Counted from the stretch's first letter, positions 50,106-63,051 are shown. The stretch is DNA of 64,000 nucleotides from Stictocephala bisonia (GCA_035578905.1 JAQJVL010000325.1:407198-471197); one strand, 5' to 3'. Notes: generated by a model not told the origin, from the letters alone. Translations and numbers: made by a program.

Positions 50106-50494
50106 GAATATTTTTTTTATTTGTCAATTAGAAATTTCGAAATTAGTATCTGATTTAGCCTGGTAAATACGCAACATGCATGAAGATAATTCCGTTGTTC
50201 AAAGCACAATTCCTCAATTTAAAACTGAATAAAAAAAGTCAATTTATTTTCCATACTTGACATGCTATCCTCATTTTCACAATTGTACGGTTTATAACTA
50301 CCTTAAAATATATTTTAATCTCAACAATATAAGTGATACTTTTTTCCTTTTACTTTATAAAGAATTGTATCATTCTGACAACTATTAATAACATTCCTTT
50401 GTAAGTCGAGTTTATTTTTTCAAAGTGGGTATAATTTCCACATTATAACCAGACTATTAGGGCACACTAATGAATGTTGTTATAATGTGCCCTT

Positions 50495-50625
50495 ATAACA
50501 GTGGTATTGACCTTCCCGTCCGCCCATACACGCACAGCAGTAATGACCCACCCACCCGCCCATACACGCACAGTGGTATTGACCCACCCACCCACCCATA
50601 CACGTACAGTGATAATTGTACGTAT
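50495..50625 (+). repeat. 36-bp minisatellite array 4
   Basis: Three units: CCATACACGCACAGCAGTAA, CCATACACGCACAGTGGTAT and CCATACACGTACAGTGATAA. Confidence 0.9.
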
Positions 50626-50693
50626 ATGGGCCTATCACGTAAAGTAATGCTTTAAACGTAAATAATACAGCTCCAAAGATTGATTATCTCATC

Positions 50694-51115
50694 AAATTGA
50701 TACATTACATTTTCTAGACGCACACAATTTAACGATTGTTTCGCCAAATTGATACATTACATTTTATATGCTCACACAATATAACGATTGTTTCGCCAAA
50801 TTGAAACATTACATTTTCCATACACACAGTGTAAAGATTGCTTTTACACATTGACACTTTTAATTTTCTATACACACTCAGTTTAATGATTGGTTCAGTA
50901 AATTGATACATTACATTTTCCATACACACACTGTAAAGATTGCTTTTACACATTGACACTTTTAATTTTCTATACATACTCAGTTTAATGATTGGTTCAG
51001 TAAATTGATACATTACATTTTCTATTTACACACAGTGTAACGATTTGTTTAACACATTGATACATTACATTTTCTATTTACACACAGTGTAACGACTGGT
51101 TCAGTAAATTGAGAC
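50694..51115. repeat. 52-bp minisatellite, about eight copies
   Basis: The unit AAATTGATACATTACATTTT, then CTATACACACAGTGTAACGATT, recurs every 50-52 bp (50694, 50746, 50798, 50848, 50900). Alternate units share CTTTTACACATTGACACTTT, giving a two-monomer period of about 102 bp. Confidence 0.93.
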
Positions 51116-51354
51116 ACAACAAATACCCTATTGTGTCATAATTGAAGTGTATGACACAAGTTGAAGTGGATTGTGATCCACTTCTTTACATAGTTGTCTA
51201 TCTTATAATATTCTTCGAAGGAATGCAGAATAATACAATGATCGATTTGTGTAGTGTAGGTTCATCAAACTTGTTTAGTGTGACATGTGTAGTGTCACTT
51301 GTTTATGTAACCTTTACTAACGCGTGATGTTGTAAGGGTGAAGTTATATTAAGA

Positions 51355-52165
51355 GTGTTCTGAATTAAATAATTTTTTTACCTGATTGGATACATAAGTG
51401 AAAGCTATATCCAAACAATTGTTTCCTATCTCAAAGTACTAGATTAATATTGCATAAACTATAATAGTATTCATATTTATAAAAATATATTAATGATTCC
51501 AAGAATTTATGATACATAAAATATTTTGAAGTTGCACAAGATTCAACTCAATTGTCAATGGAGGAATCGTTAAAAAATAAATCTATCTTCAACATACAAT
51601 CGGCCTCATCAAACGAGACAAGTTAAATCAAACGAGACAATATTTAATTACAAAACGAGATGTAGCAGAACTGATTGTAGAGGTAGACTCGCCTGTGTTG
51701 TGGGACTTTATTGAACTGTTTATCACCTACAACTCAAATTATGTTTGAGAACACTTCCTCTACCTATCACTGTCTAATGGTACAAAGCAATAGGTTTCTC
51801 TTTAGATTACATTTGTGTTGGATTGAATCTCATCATTCTAGATAATAGGAAAGTGAATTGCTCTCTCATCGACTAATGAAGAGTTTAAGAAGTTTGTAAA
51901 CTTTTATAACCTAACCTAACCTAAAGTAACCTCAATCTAATACAATCAAAAACAACCCTAAACTTACCTAACCTAATCTTACCTATCCTAAAAAATGGAC
52001 TTTATAACAGCCACAACTTCACCTCATTCTAAAATATCGTCACCCCGTGTCTCTTCTAGTCTTCGTTCAGGGCTTTTCCTCAATCAGAAACAGTCGATGC
52101 ACTGGAAGATCGAAGTTAGGGAAACTTTTTGTTAATTTTTCACGCTATTAAAAAAGAATATTTCT
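51355..52165 (+). pseudogene. ORF-(CCTAA)n unit, copy 1 (broken)
   Basis: The order matches the units at 62.5-63.9 kb. TAAGTGAAAGCTATATCC near 51.4 kb precedes a broken frame at 51540-51790 that reads STQLSMEESLKNKSI, a frameshift, LNQTRQYLITKRDVAELIVE and VLWDFIELFITYNSNYV, then TGA and EHFLYLSLSNGTKQ. About 117 bp later comes a CCTAA tract (51905-51995), followed by a spacer with CACAACTTCACCTCATTCTA and GGGCTTTTCCTCAATCAGAA. Compared with the intact frame at 62.76-63.05 kb, protein changes are mostly conservative. Function unknown. Confidence 0.6.
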
Positions 52166-54639
52166 ACTGTAAAATATGTATCATATTATCAACCATTTTA
52201 CATATTACAAGGAAACAGGCAACAACACAAAGGTTCCTGGTCCACAGAAGAACTCTGTAACGGTCGACAACTGCTGTCTCTTGTTTTAAAACTAAAAGCA
52301 CCTTTAGTATCAAGATCAAGAGCAAACCTGTTAGGGTGGGACTAACCAATGAGGGCTGTGAACGTGGTGATAAAACCTTTCGAGACATTTGTTTGTTGAA
52401 CAGGCAACTCTCAGATGAATCTGCACTAAGAAGGACAATCTATTCTCTACACTAGGAAAGAAAGTTTCAGCATTCTAATATTTAACCCAAAATAAACAAC
52501 GTAAAGCTTGAATCGGATGTAGACGTTTCAATATGGCGTCGTGCAAATGTTTAGAACGTTTTGTTTAAAATATGAAATCAGCCTCAAGCATTGAACTTAG
52601 AGATATTGTTTGATCTTTGATTTAATCTCAGATAAAACATTTGCAAGTATAAATATGAACGAAATGCAAGTTTATATTAAAGACCAAACATGAAAATGAG
52701 ATACATGACTTATGGTAGCCGTTTCCCAAACTGATCAGCTACCGCTGAAAGTCAATAAAATAACGTCACTAAAACATACCTTATTTCAACTGTACAGCTC
52801 GTGTTTGTTATTATAACGAGTTCCAGTGAACACTGTAATCTAGTGGAACAAACAGAATACGCAGTTATTCCTACGTGGGCTGTACACTCACTTCACTAGA
52901 GTCAAAAGCTTTTAGAAGGTCGCGTCTGATAAGCTGATTAAAGCTCCAAACGAAGGCTTAGAGATACAAGTTCTACTTGTTACTCAATAGATAACTGGGC
53001 GAAATTATTTGTTTTCCTTTATACGTTATTTATAACGTATATAAGTATTTAATTATGCTTCGTAATGTTTGTAATCGAGTTGCTGAACGAGCGGCAGATA
53101 TGGCGGAGGCCATTTTTCTGATTCCCTCAGGGACGTGAGACGCCGGCTCGACAGATCATAGCTGTTATTAAAAAAGCTGTAATGTAATCAACTAAAAGCC
53201 TTTAATTATTTCTGTCTGACTTTTTATTGCTTTCATTTTATGTATAATTGTCACCTTTGCAATTCTTAATTATTGTTTGATCTACATTTTATCATGATAT
53301 ATACTTTGAAACATATTGTCAACATGTTGTTTGGATATGTAGATAATATTTGGAGATTTCCAATACTTTGAGTGTTTATGTTGAATTTCTTCATATTTTT
53401 ACTTTTATTTTGTGTCTCATTGAATATTTTGTCTGCTTAGTAACCTAATCTATGCTCTGTTGATTTTTTCATATTTTGTATTTATTTTTGTGTCATTGAG
53501 TATTTGGTCTATTTAATATCTTGCTCTGTGTTTTGTTAACTTATTTCATATTTTGAACATATTTTGTATTTCATATTGTATATTGTAGTTTATATAATTA
53601 TGTGATGTGTGATAGTTTTTTAAGTCCAACAGTAATCGTTAGTATCTAGCATGCAGTATAAGTACTTTCTGATATAGTATGGATCAATGAAAAAAAATGT
53701 TTTAGATGTAGGCTAAGTTAGTAAGTACGCCTGAAGGCGGGGCAAGAGTTTGTTATACCTGTCGAAACGTTGTGTTTGTTTCTTAAACTCTCAAATCATT
53801 CGAAATCTCCAAGTATTATATACATACCATTGTCAACATGTTTATATATACGTAATTGACTAAAAATTTATTCTTGATTTACTATAAACGTAATTGACGC
53901 GTTCACCATTCAGCATTAGTCATTTACTTATAATATTATTCAATCAGACCTTATTTAACCGTAATATTTCCTCTTTAAGTAAAAAAGTCTTCAAAGTCAG
54001 ATGTTATCAGGTCCTAAGATTGTCATCGGTGGAATGAACATTCCTCGTAAGGAGTGAACTATGTTGAGTTGTTTCCGGACGGGTTTGGGAATATGCGGTA
54101 ACCGGAAATACTGTATAAGTGGAAAATGACCAGTTAAGTGGTTGTGGTGTCATAGTTCAAATTATAGATGACATAGTTGATGATTGCCCACTACGTTCTT
54201 TTCAGGGGATATTAGCTGGTCTTTATTCAATCGGAGAAGCAGACGTTGAATAGTCGCGAAAGAGATCGATATGTAATACTAATACACAAGTATTTTGAAC
54301 TTTAGATTTTGTTATTTTAAATTATTCTCCCTTTTTTCCTTTTATTTTAGTAGTTGGTACTGAAAGCCAAACAATATAACTAATTGTAGTTAGGATTTAA
54401 CGTTCGTATACAGGAATATAAGTTGTAAGCTCGTGAATGTAAGCAAAGTTTAAGTATTTTACAGAGTTTAATCTTACATAATAAGCCCCTCTAGTCTGGA
54501 TATTACCTTTGCCATCTTCACGACTTGGTAACGGGTGTGCAGGGAAATTTCTACGGTCCATCTGGAACACCACCCCGTACCATGTTTTAAACAACGCCAA
54601 ATTGGCAGGACCAAGCAAACATGACTCGATTTTAGAACT
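52166..54639. other. Spacer with weak promoter-like patches
   Basis: CAATATGGCGTCG (52.53 kb) and CAGATATGGCGGAGGCCATT (53.09 kb) resemble YY1/initiator-type sites. The second starts a short frame (MAEAIFLIPSG) ending at a GTGAGA donor-like site. A hairpin with the GAAACG signature lies at 53730-53775. No gene can be demonstrated. Confidence 0.3.
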
Positions 54640-54865
54640 TTGCGAGGGGAAGATTGGTGGTGGCTTGAACAACTTTCACGAACTGAGGTGTTGGCAAGTA
54701 GAAGCAGAATCTAGATGGATGGCAACAAGCACAAAGTACAAACACACGCACCGACTTGTCAATGGATGTCCTGTCCCTCGTTATCTAGGGGCTGAAGTTG
54801 ACAATTTGGTTACCGGCCCTTTGTTGGCTCAGATTCCTTTACTACTGCCAGGAGACATGTTACAA
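54640..54865. repeat. Dispersed repeat family R, copy 3
   Basis: CACGAACTGAGGTGTTGGCA, then CACCGACTTGTCAATGGATG and CTTTGTTGGCTCAGAT follow the order of the 38.8 and 46.1 kb copies. The GGCCAACCTGGGG part is deleted. Confidence 0.65.
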
Positions 54866-57347
54866 TAATACCACAGAGGCGTTTCCTTGAAATACATTTA
54901 AAAAATACTTAGTAACAAAAATTGTAATACAGTATAAAGTGCCTATATTTAAGCATTAATTAGTTAAAGATCTCGAAAGGGCACCATCCATGAAAAAAAG
55001 ATGATATCTTACTATGATATGAAAATATAATGGAGTCTGTCTATATGTGTTTTACTGAATCAAGCAAAAACTACTGAACCCATTCACTGAAATGTTGCAA
55101 GGAAATTCTTACGGTCTCTGGTTAACACATATGCCTATCTTTATTTTGAAATTCCACCAGAGCACCGCCCTAGGGGCTCTAAGAAGTATAAATGCAAGCC
55201 TTATGGTAGTACCAACTTGTCAATTGTTTATAACAGTGTCCACGGTAACTGAGAAAGACCGTAGGTATCACGACGAGGCTGCATAGTAGACATGTGACGT
55301 CACATGGCTGAAATCAGCTGCTTTGTTTATTATATTAAATAGGTACTGGTAACAAAATTTACCGATTACATAAAAGCATTTAGTTAAATAGATTCAAGTT
55401 ACCAATTATCAGCTGGAATTTTAACTATGGGAATTAGAACAGTATTTTGGTGTTTGTTGTTGCCATTTCGCCCATGTGACGTCATAAGAGATGCGCGTGA
55501 TAACTACCGTATTCTTTCCTAGATGTAACGTGACCACAACGAACTTTATACAGATGCCATACCTAACCTAGAGTCAACTTATTTCATCATATTTTGTATC
55601 ACTGAATGCAATAAGCACAATATAAATCAACGTACACCCTGTACGAAGGACGGGTACTGTGCTAGTTTATGTATAGGCCTAGTATTTTACTATCAAAAAA
55701 TTGCAGTTATTTAAAAGTGTCTACGTATTTATTATAGATGAAAATCTATAATAAACAGTTGACAAATGATTAATATTATTTAAAATCTAATATACTGTAA
55801 GTTTGTCTGATTTTGAAATTAAATATGATCTATTATTCCATAATTAACTGATATACACCATTCACGTGATCTGTTTAAAATATCTGTTTATCTCTTTTGC
55901 TTGCAGTAAAACTTGAAATAAAAGGAGATATCTTGGTTATACGAACAAATGTGGTCACAATACACTGAGTTTAGAAAGTATTTAAATAATGTAAAGACCA
56001 TTACTTTTATACTATTTAAGAAAGAATAGCATTTAATAACCTTTCAGAATCTAATAATAAAATCGATTTTAATCTCCTAAGATGACTGTTAGTTGAACAT
56101 TAGCTTTTAAAATATAACTTTTTTTGAAATAGATATCTAAATAGCTGATTTATAACAGTTTTAAATATAAAAGATTGTGCATGGATAATGTTTAGATTTC
56201 GTTTAATTTTTAGTGAGAAATATCATTGCTCACTTTGAAAAAATAATATTAAAAATAAAAAATGTATAAAAAAGTACTGACGCTTTTAGTAAAGACAAAA
56301 TAATAATAAACTATAACAAGAAATGATGGATACACGAGGACATGAAATAAATATTCGGAGAACATGAGGCAGCCAAATGTATGGCATTGTTTCCTAAACA
56401 CAATCAGAGACAAAAATGAAGTAAAAATTAGAATTTATGTCCAGTTAGTTGAACCAGTCCAAAATTGCAACTCTCAACTCGAGCTCTGGGGACGAAAATT
56501 ACACTGACTGAATTATGAAGTCAACCAGCGGTGTAAAATTACTCCCTCTGTTACATTTTCTGGTAAGTAATGTATCAAAAAGTCTAATTTTTTTCACTGA
56601 ATGGTTTTACATAAAATATATGGAATTAAATTAGCCGTTTAGAAGGGTAGTGTTGTGAAGAAAACTTCTTTTCAATATTTTAACAATAAACATAATCTAT
56701 TAGGCTTAATAACGTACTTTAAGTGTGTGAATATCTTAAGTGTTAATAAATGAAACCTGAATGGAGATAGGTAAACCATCATGATATGAGAGGGAAGCAA
56801 ATTGGATAAATTATATTTTAAAATTTCGCGTGTTACAAAAATGAAGTATTAAACAAACTATAAACTGAATTAATGACACTGTTAAGATCATAAGTAAAGA
56901 TTATTTTGAAATAACACTTAAAACTAATATATAAGTCTTAAAATTATAATATCTATAAATCTGTTTTTTGTCATTTATGTAGCCTATTGTAACATCAATA
57001 ATAAAATATCAATACTATCTTATATAATAATTGCTAAAAATAAACTTCAAACAAACCGAGCAACAAGAAAATAGCTAGTAGGTATATATCATCTTTTGTT
57101 TAAAACATTTGCATTTTCACAAAAAAATTCGAAATTTGTCCAGCTTTGGACTGTAGGGTGTAAGGACCAAGGATATAATCCCACACCTTAGCTAAATGTA
57201 TGTAATTAATTCGTTTAATAAAGTGCACGCAAAGGCCTGCATGATCTTGTTAAGTGGTGAGTAAAATTGTAACTAAAAAACAGTTTTATTTTTATAAAAA
57301 TCGGACCTCTTTTTATAAAAATCGAATAATTCCCTACCACAACGTTT
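54866..57347. other. Spacer; hairpin-family fragment at 56.04-56.10 kb
   Basis: A possible old repeat lies at 55.09-55.29 kb (CACCGCCCTAGGGGCTCTAA). The minus strand at 56040-56100 gives a degenerate copy of the GATGATCTTACGAGA ... AAATCGATTTT arm. The rest is AT-rich. Confidence 0.4.
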
Positions 57348-57658
57348 TCCGTTACTTCACTACCACTACTTTTTTATCTCAATTACGGCTAACCTAAGTT
57401 AGGTTAGGTCAGGAAAGGTTAGGTGACTACTAAAGTTCATCACACATTAGTAAATCCAATGATTAACTAACCACCGAATGCTCTCTCCGTGTGCAAGTTC
57501 TTGGAAAGCGATAAGATAAGGCCATCGATATCGGATTCCTAACGGATTAGGAATGCCAAAGTTGACGAAAAATGATTTTCAAACGGTTTCTAGAGCAAGA
57601 GAATATTTATCAAGTGGTTGGGAATTAGCGACAAAAATTAGTGGTAGTGAATTAACGA
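57348..57658 (+). mobile_element. MITE copy C
   Basis: TTCCGTTACTTCACTACCAC at the left and GTGGTAGTGAATTAACGA at the right, with the interior of copy A (AAGTTCTTGGAAAGCGATAA). Near the left it holds AGTTAGGTTAGGTCAGGAAA, a short TTAGG-type seed. An open frame at 57553-57771 starts inside the MITE and is not a gene. Confidence 0.75.
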
Positions 57659-60144
57659 ATAAGATCCAACAATATTTGTTCGCATGTAGCCTGAGATTGG
57701 GAGGTAACCATTTAACATGTGTATTGACACTATCATCAGATATACAAGCGAGAACGGCCGATAGTATATGATTAGCAAATACTGCTAATGCGCAGGAAAA
57801 ACGTTGTGAAATGTCAATGCCAATCAAGGCTCGGATTAAAGAATCTTTTTATTACGTATTTGCTTTGGAATAATTCTGGAGATTATAGTAGAAGAGCTAA
57901 TAAAAATCCATATGAAAATGTTTAACATTAACACAAACCATTCATTTTATCCAGTCGGTACAGACATATTTTAATATAAAATTGGAATGGATTGGATTCA
58001 TTTACAAATAAGAGTTTCGAATGATCCTTCCAGAATAATATTTTTCACTTCACTTTTTCACAGTTAGAATCACTAAGCTCTACCGTACTAGGGCTCATGG
58101 TAGTAATTGGATGAGGGTTTAGTCTCTGATGAACATTTTCCAATTGACACGTGACGTCACAGGTTTCTGATCCTAAGCCTTGATCCCCTTTAGTTGTGTA
58201 AAGTACGTTGGACCGAGGTAAAAGGAGGACTTGTGAGTCACCTATTCAACACACAGTGTTACCAGTGCATATCCCTTAAATGCATGTGGATATAGTTACC
58301 AAATTGGATTTATAACCCTTAAGAGCAATGCTAAATGTGGTACAGCACTGTTACTTAATGAGTTGTTGGAAATTTTAAGTTTTCATTTTACATAGTTTGG
58401 AACAGCAATTATTAGTGGATCCACTTTTTCAATAGTGAAATCTAAATAGTGAGTTTAAGTTTATTAGTATATATTTTTTATGAACAATCGAAATTGAAAA
58501 AATAAACAATTGGAAACACTAGCAACTTTTATGCTCTTTCAAACGATATAAAAATCATAGTTTTTCGAAAAAGTCACAGTGCTGTCCCATATTTAACATT
58601 GTCTTAAAGGACTTGAATACATTATGACAGCTGCATCTGTAAACCATTATGTTTACCAAGGATTATTGAATAAAAGAGGAAAAGTTTTTTAGTCTTTTAC
58701 TGGGAAATTAAAAAAAATATAATATTACGTGTATCTCCTCCACCCTAATACCACCCTACCCCAACGTGAATGTAGGGTGGGTAACGGCTATGCACAAGGT
58801 TTTTTGTCGCTTCCCTCAATACTATAACCACTTAGAAGTAAATTTAAAGAAAGTATAGTTCAAAATTTTAATTGGCTACACTCTATAGGAGAATTATTTA
58901 TTATTCTATGTATAAAATCAAAATAAATAAAATATATTCATTACAAAGTTATTGATGACTAGCAATGGAATTTTCTTGAAATAGTTGACAAAACCAAAAT
59001 GTTTAACATAAATAGAGACCTCAATTTTTTAAATCAATCATTTAACTATATAACTTTATACAGTATATTGAACATGATTTGTTTCAAATTATTGTTTATT
59101 TAAATCTAGGGTTATTAAGAATGCATATATTTATGTTCTATTGCGGGTTACAGCTGCACTTCGTCGTATTTACCGTTTTTCAGTAAGGATGTAGATTATG
59201 AATTATAAGTTGTTTGGTATAAGTAAGACTAACATATGTTAATTTAGATGTAATTTACATTAAATGCTTGAAAAATACTTGGGATATACCAAGTTGATAC
59301 GTCATGTAGGGTTAATTCACGAAATTGTGGTTATGTACAATAATCCCTAGTCTACCCTATAAACAGCTTGTATACCCACAGCAACAATAGAATATAATGT
59401 TTTATAACATTATATTAATGTTTATAGAATAAAATAAAAAATGTATTTTAATCATTCCCAATATTGTTTATTTATGTTTACAATTAAACATTTTTCCAAG
59501 ACAAAAACCTGTTTTATTGAAAATATCTGGATTTTAGTTGATTACTATACTGTCGTAGAATGCCATCAGTTTTACAAATTGGGTTAGATAAACCAGCGTA
59601 ACTTAAAAGTCATTAACCGTTAAAATGACATTTGGGTCCAAAGATGTGGAAATGTTTATTAGGGCTATGTTATGTTCAGTTATACGTCAAAATAATCAAT
59701 AAACTATTCGCATTGTAACAGCACTCGTAAAACAATATAAGATCAAAAGTTGAACGATAATTGGTAAATATTATTTTCAAATTGTTTTTAATATGCTGAA
59801 TATTATGTTGGTGCCCCGAATAAAATAAATTACAAGAAATACTAAACATTTGTGGCAGAATTATTAAATTTATATTTTTAATGTATACACCAAAAATTCG
59901 GTGTATCGAAATTAAAAAAATCTATGCTTGACAGTAATAGCACCCCTGACATTTCATTTCCTTAAAAGAGCAGCTAAAGAGTTAAGAATTTACAAAATAT
60001 TTAGATTATCTCTTTTTGAATTGTTCAATTTCAACTAACATAAAGAAAAAAAAAAATAAATAAAATATGTATCAGGAGAAAATAAAACAATATTTTTACT
60101 GTAACACTTTTATTTATTGATATTTTCAAAAGATAAATGAAACA

Positions 60145-60146
<2 letters not shown>
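57659..60146. other. 2.5 kb of AT-rich DNA without recognised features
   Basis: No supported gene, repeat copy or RNA gene was seen. Confidence 0.4.

Positions 60147-60203
<57 letters not shown>
60147..60203. repeat. (AT)n microsatellite
   Basis: An uninterrupted AT run of about 57 bp. Confidence 0.97.
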
Positions 60204-60206
<3 letters not shown>

Positions 60207-60359
60207 CTAGAGGGTGTTGCCATAAACGCATGATGATTTTCATAAAGACCTACTTAAAACTGGTAAGTAAATTCTTCAAATATATCAAGATATACGCTTG
60301 TTAAAAATCAACAATTCTTATACAACTGTATTCTCTCCCTTCACAAAAAATGAAAGTTT

Positions 60360-60790
60360 TGACTTCACACCTCAGGACTGGGCGTGTATGTTGGGGAGAC
60401 TCCTACCGTCCAATTTAGTCCACCCCAACTCTCTCACCGTGTAATTACCGCTTGGAAACAAGTTGTAATTTCAACGTTCCCATCGGACTTGTAAACACCA
60501 CTCCACAAAAGTTTGTAGTTCTGACTTCACACCTCAGGACTGAGCGTGTATGTTGGGGAGACTCCTACCGTCCAATTTAGTCCACCCCAACTCTCTCACC
60601 GTGTAATTACCGCTTGGAAACAAGTTGTAATTTCAACGTTTCCATCGGGCTTGTAAACGCCACTCCACAAATGCTGGTAGTTCTGACCTCACACCTCAGG
60701 ACTGAACGTCCAATTTACAGGCCACACTCTTGGTCTCACCATGTAATTACTGCTTGGAAACAAGTTTTAATTTAACAATATCCACGAGGC
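60360..60790 (+). repeat. 162-bp satellite-like units, block 2 (about 2.6 copies)
   Basis: TGACTTCACACCTCAGGACT recurs at 60360 and 60522, and with one change at 60684, exactly 162 bp apart. Units share GTGTATGTTGGGGAGACTCC and CCGCTTGGAAACAAGTTGTA and are nearly identical; the third is partly deleted. Confidence 0.9.
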
Positions 60791-61139
60791 ATGTATACTC
60801 TAGTTTAAAACAATGGGGGTTTACAAAATTCTTCCACTTACATAAAAACACAGTTGATATAAACTATATAGTGTCAATCCCGCTATTAGTGCTTGAATTT
60901 AATATAAACATCTAAAAATAAATAAAAATCTTAGGTTATTCTACTGACGAACAAAAAGACTATAATGAAATACTTGATCTATTTAGCTTTATTAAACATC
61001 AAGTTAATAAATTATGAGAACACAAATAAAGGAAGGCCTGTAATGGGGCAAATGCTAAACTTGATGTACCTGTTTTTAACTGTCATAAGATTAATTCTAT
61101 CCACGAATAATTCTATTTAGGAACGTTCAGTTTCAGCAA

Positions 61140-61262
61140 TACCTCCTTCTCCTTCTACAATGGCCTCAATCAATAATGACATCCAGGAAGTCTGGTCTGG
61201 TGGTCATTGGTAGTGTAATGAATCAGTGACTATGCTTCAATTTCTACCAACAATATTTGTGA
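61140..61262. repeat. Paralogous block, copy 2
   Basis: AATGACATCCAGGAAGTCTG, then GTCTGGTGGTCA, AGTGACTATGCTTCAAT and ACCAACAATATTTGTGACAT match 49.98-50.10 kb. Confidence 0.7.
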
Positions 61263-61597
61263 CATAGCTTTCCTTTCAAAACTACAAACAAGTCTCCACG
61301 TATATGTTCCAGTCTTGTGAAATCCGTACTAAAATATAAACTTTTTTGTTGTTGTTTAAATTCCAACTACCCAAAGTAAATACAAAAAGACAACGTATTT
61401 TCATTACTTCTTACGTCAAGTCATGTTTATCATAAGATACAAGTCAACGTGGACAATTCAAATGATAATATATTCTTTAAATATATAAAAATTTGTGAAG
61501 AAATTCCAAGTTGAATATTGACCTTTTCGTTTTAACGAGCACATTTCTAAGGAAGTATAATAGCTTAGAGTTTCAACACTATCTAATGTGTGCTTAT

Positions 61598-61935
61598 TCA
61601 TTATTCATCTCTAAGACGCCGATCGTAGAGGTATGGGCCAGTATGAGGAGTGAATGAGTGTGATGAGTGGATATGAACGAGTGTAGTCATTGTTACTATC
61701 TGAGTTCAACTTAGCTCAGAAAGGACTATTTATTAATAGCCCAATAGCCAGGGCAACTATGGGATCTACATTTTACGTGGAATCTGAACCACGTAGTGTT
61801 GGTCTAATTTTCAGCTAACTGACAATTCTGACACTCAGTTCTCCCCCCTACACAACATTCGAACCCCGACTACCATTCAACACAGACACTCCAGACTTCT
61901 ATAGTAGTATCTACGTTGATGACAACCATTGAGCG
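61598..61935 (-). repeat. SINE-like repeat copy
   Basis: Nearly full-length copy of the 36.9 kb element, from TTATTCATCTCTAAGACGCC to AGTATCTACGTTGATGACAA, without the long trinucleotide tail. Confidence 0.8.
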
Positions 61936-62520
61936 AACGCCTTGTCGGTGTTAAGAGAACCGAGCATGGAACCTATCGCCTACAATCTCCCAAACACGTT
62001 GTCCCCACGTAGCTGGGCAACAGCACTGCACCATCAGTGCCGACATTGTTCTATTGTTCTACCTTCATATTACACATTTGTTTATGGACCGATCTTCTTC
62101 GAAATTATAACTATTGAAACTAAATGAAAAGTGAAGTGCACTTTTAGGTGATTGTTTAGTACTACAACGTTCTAAAAACATTCTGTGGAAATATGATACG
62201 AAAAAACTTAACCTGAAATAAAAAAAAAAAAAAATATTTCTAGTGTCAGAAACATAATAAAATATCTCTAGTGGAAGTAGCTGAGTCGTTATTGATAGTA
62301 GGCGCGTGAAGCTGGTTTACAGCATACTTTTGAGCCATATTGGCCACGATATTTTACTATTTTTTGTAGTCACAGTATTTACGCTGAATGAGAAACTCTG
62401 CTATATGTGTCCATGAGGAAAGCGTTTCTTCTAGCCTTATTGGGGAAAGTTTGAATGCATCTTTCACGTCGCACGTTCTTTGGTTTGAGTACGCGCTCGA
62501 GTATCAGGATCTACCAAACT
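61936..62520. other. Spacer, nothing recognised
   Basis: A short GC-richer frame at 61942-62127 has no recognisable domain. Positions 62400-62520 replace the spacer that follows the CCTAA tract in the other ORF-(CCTAA)n units. Confidence 0.35.
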
Positions 62521-62524
62521 TACA

Positions 62525-62640
62525 CCTCCTACCCTAACTCAATCTAACCTAACATACACTAACATAACCTAACACAATCTAACCTAACATACACTAACAT
62601 AACCTAACATAAACTAAGCTAACATAACCTAACTAACTAA
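62525..62640 (-). repeat. CCTAA-type telomere-like tract
   Basis: Degenerate CTAACCTAACATA repeats, about 120 bp after the stop of the open frame at 62761-63051 in that frame's sense. Confidence 0.8.
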
Positions 62641-62760
62641 ATAGTTATTGACACATAAATCCAATAGAACGTCTACTGTGCTACTATTAAGTTATTCCTT
62701 GTTAGACTCAATAGTGCTGGCAATAAAATACAACAAGATTAGTGATTTATATTTCAATGA

Positions 62761-63051
62761 TTATATGAATAAGCAAGCCTGCTGGTTTGTATCATTAGAC
62801 AGTAATAGGTAGAGGAAGTGTTGCCAAATATAATTTGAGTTGAAGGAGACTAATAGATCAATCAAATCCCATAACACAGACGAGTCTATCTCTACAAACA
62901 GTTCTGCTACATCTTGTTTCGTAATCAAATAATATCTCGTTTGATTTAACTTGAATCTATTGGATAGAGCTGAATATCTGTTGGAGACAGTTTTATTATT
63001 CAACAATTCCTCAAAGGACAATTGAGTTAAATCTTCAAAATAGTTTAAGTA
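62761..63051 (-). CDS. Hypothetical 96-codon open frame of the ORF-(CCTAA)n unit
   Basis: This is the only intact copy of a frame present three times. It is open from just after a TGA (63054-63052) to a TAA at 62763-62761. There is no ATG near the start, so it would need an upstream exon or a non-ATG start. It reads YLNYFEDLTQLSFEELLNNK, later YYLITKQDVAELFVEI, VLWDLIDLLVSFNSNYIW and FLYLLLSNDTNQQ: hydrophobic, leucine-rich and probably helical. The copies at 51.54 kb and 63.64-63.92 kb are broken by frameshifts and share a TGA after NSNYV, yet differ by conservative changes (IDLLVSF, IELFITY, IELLTTF). No family is recognised; a piece of an unknown mobile element or an old multicopy gene are the main options. 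Confidence 0.35.
   Translation of the reverse strand, partial: YLNYFEDLTQLSFEELLNNKTVSNRYSALSNRFKLNQTRYYLITKQDVAELFVEIDSSVLWDLIDLLVSFNSNYIWQHFLYLLLSNDTNQQACLFI

Noticed and set aside
57553..57771. 72-codon plus-strand frame
   Set aside because: It starts inside MITE copy C and has no homologous frame in the other copies.
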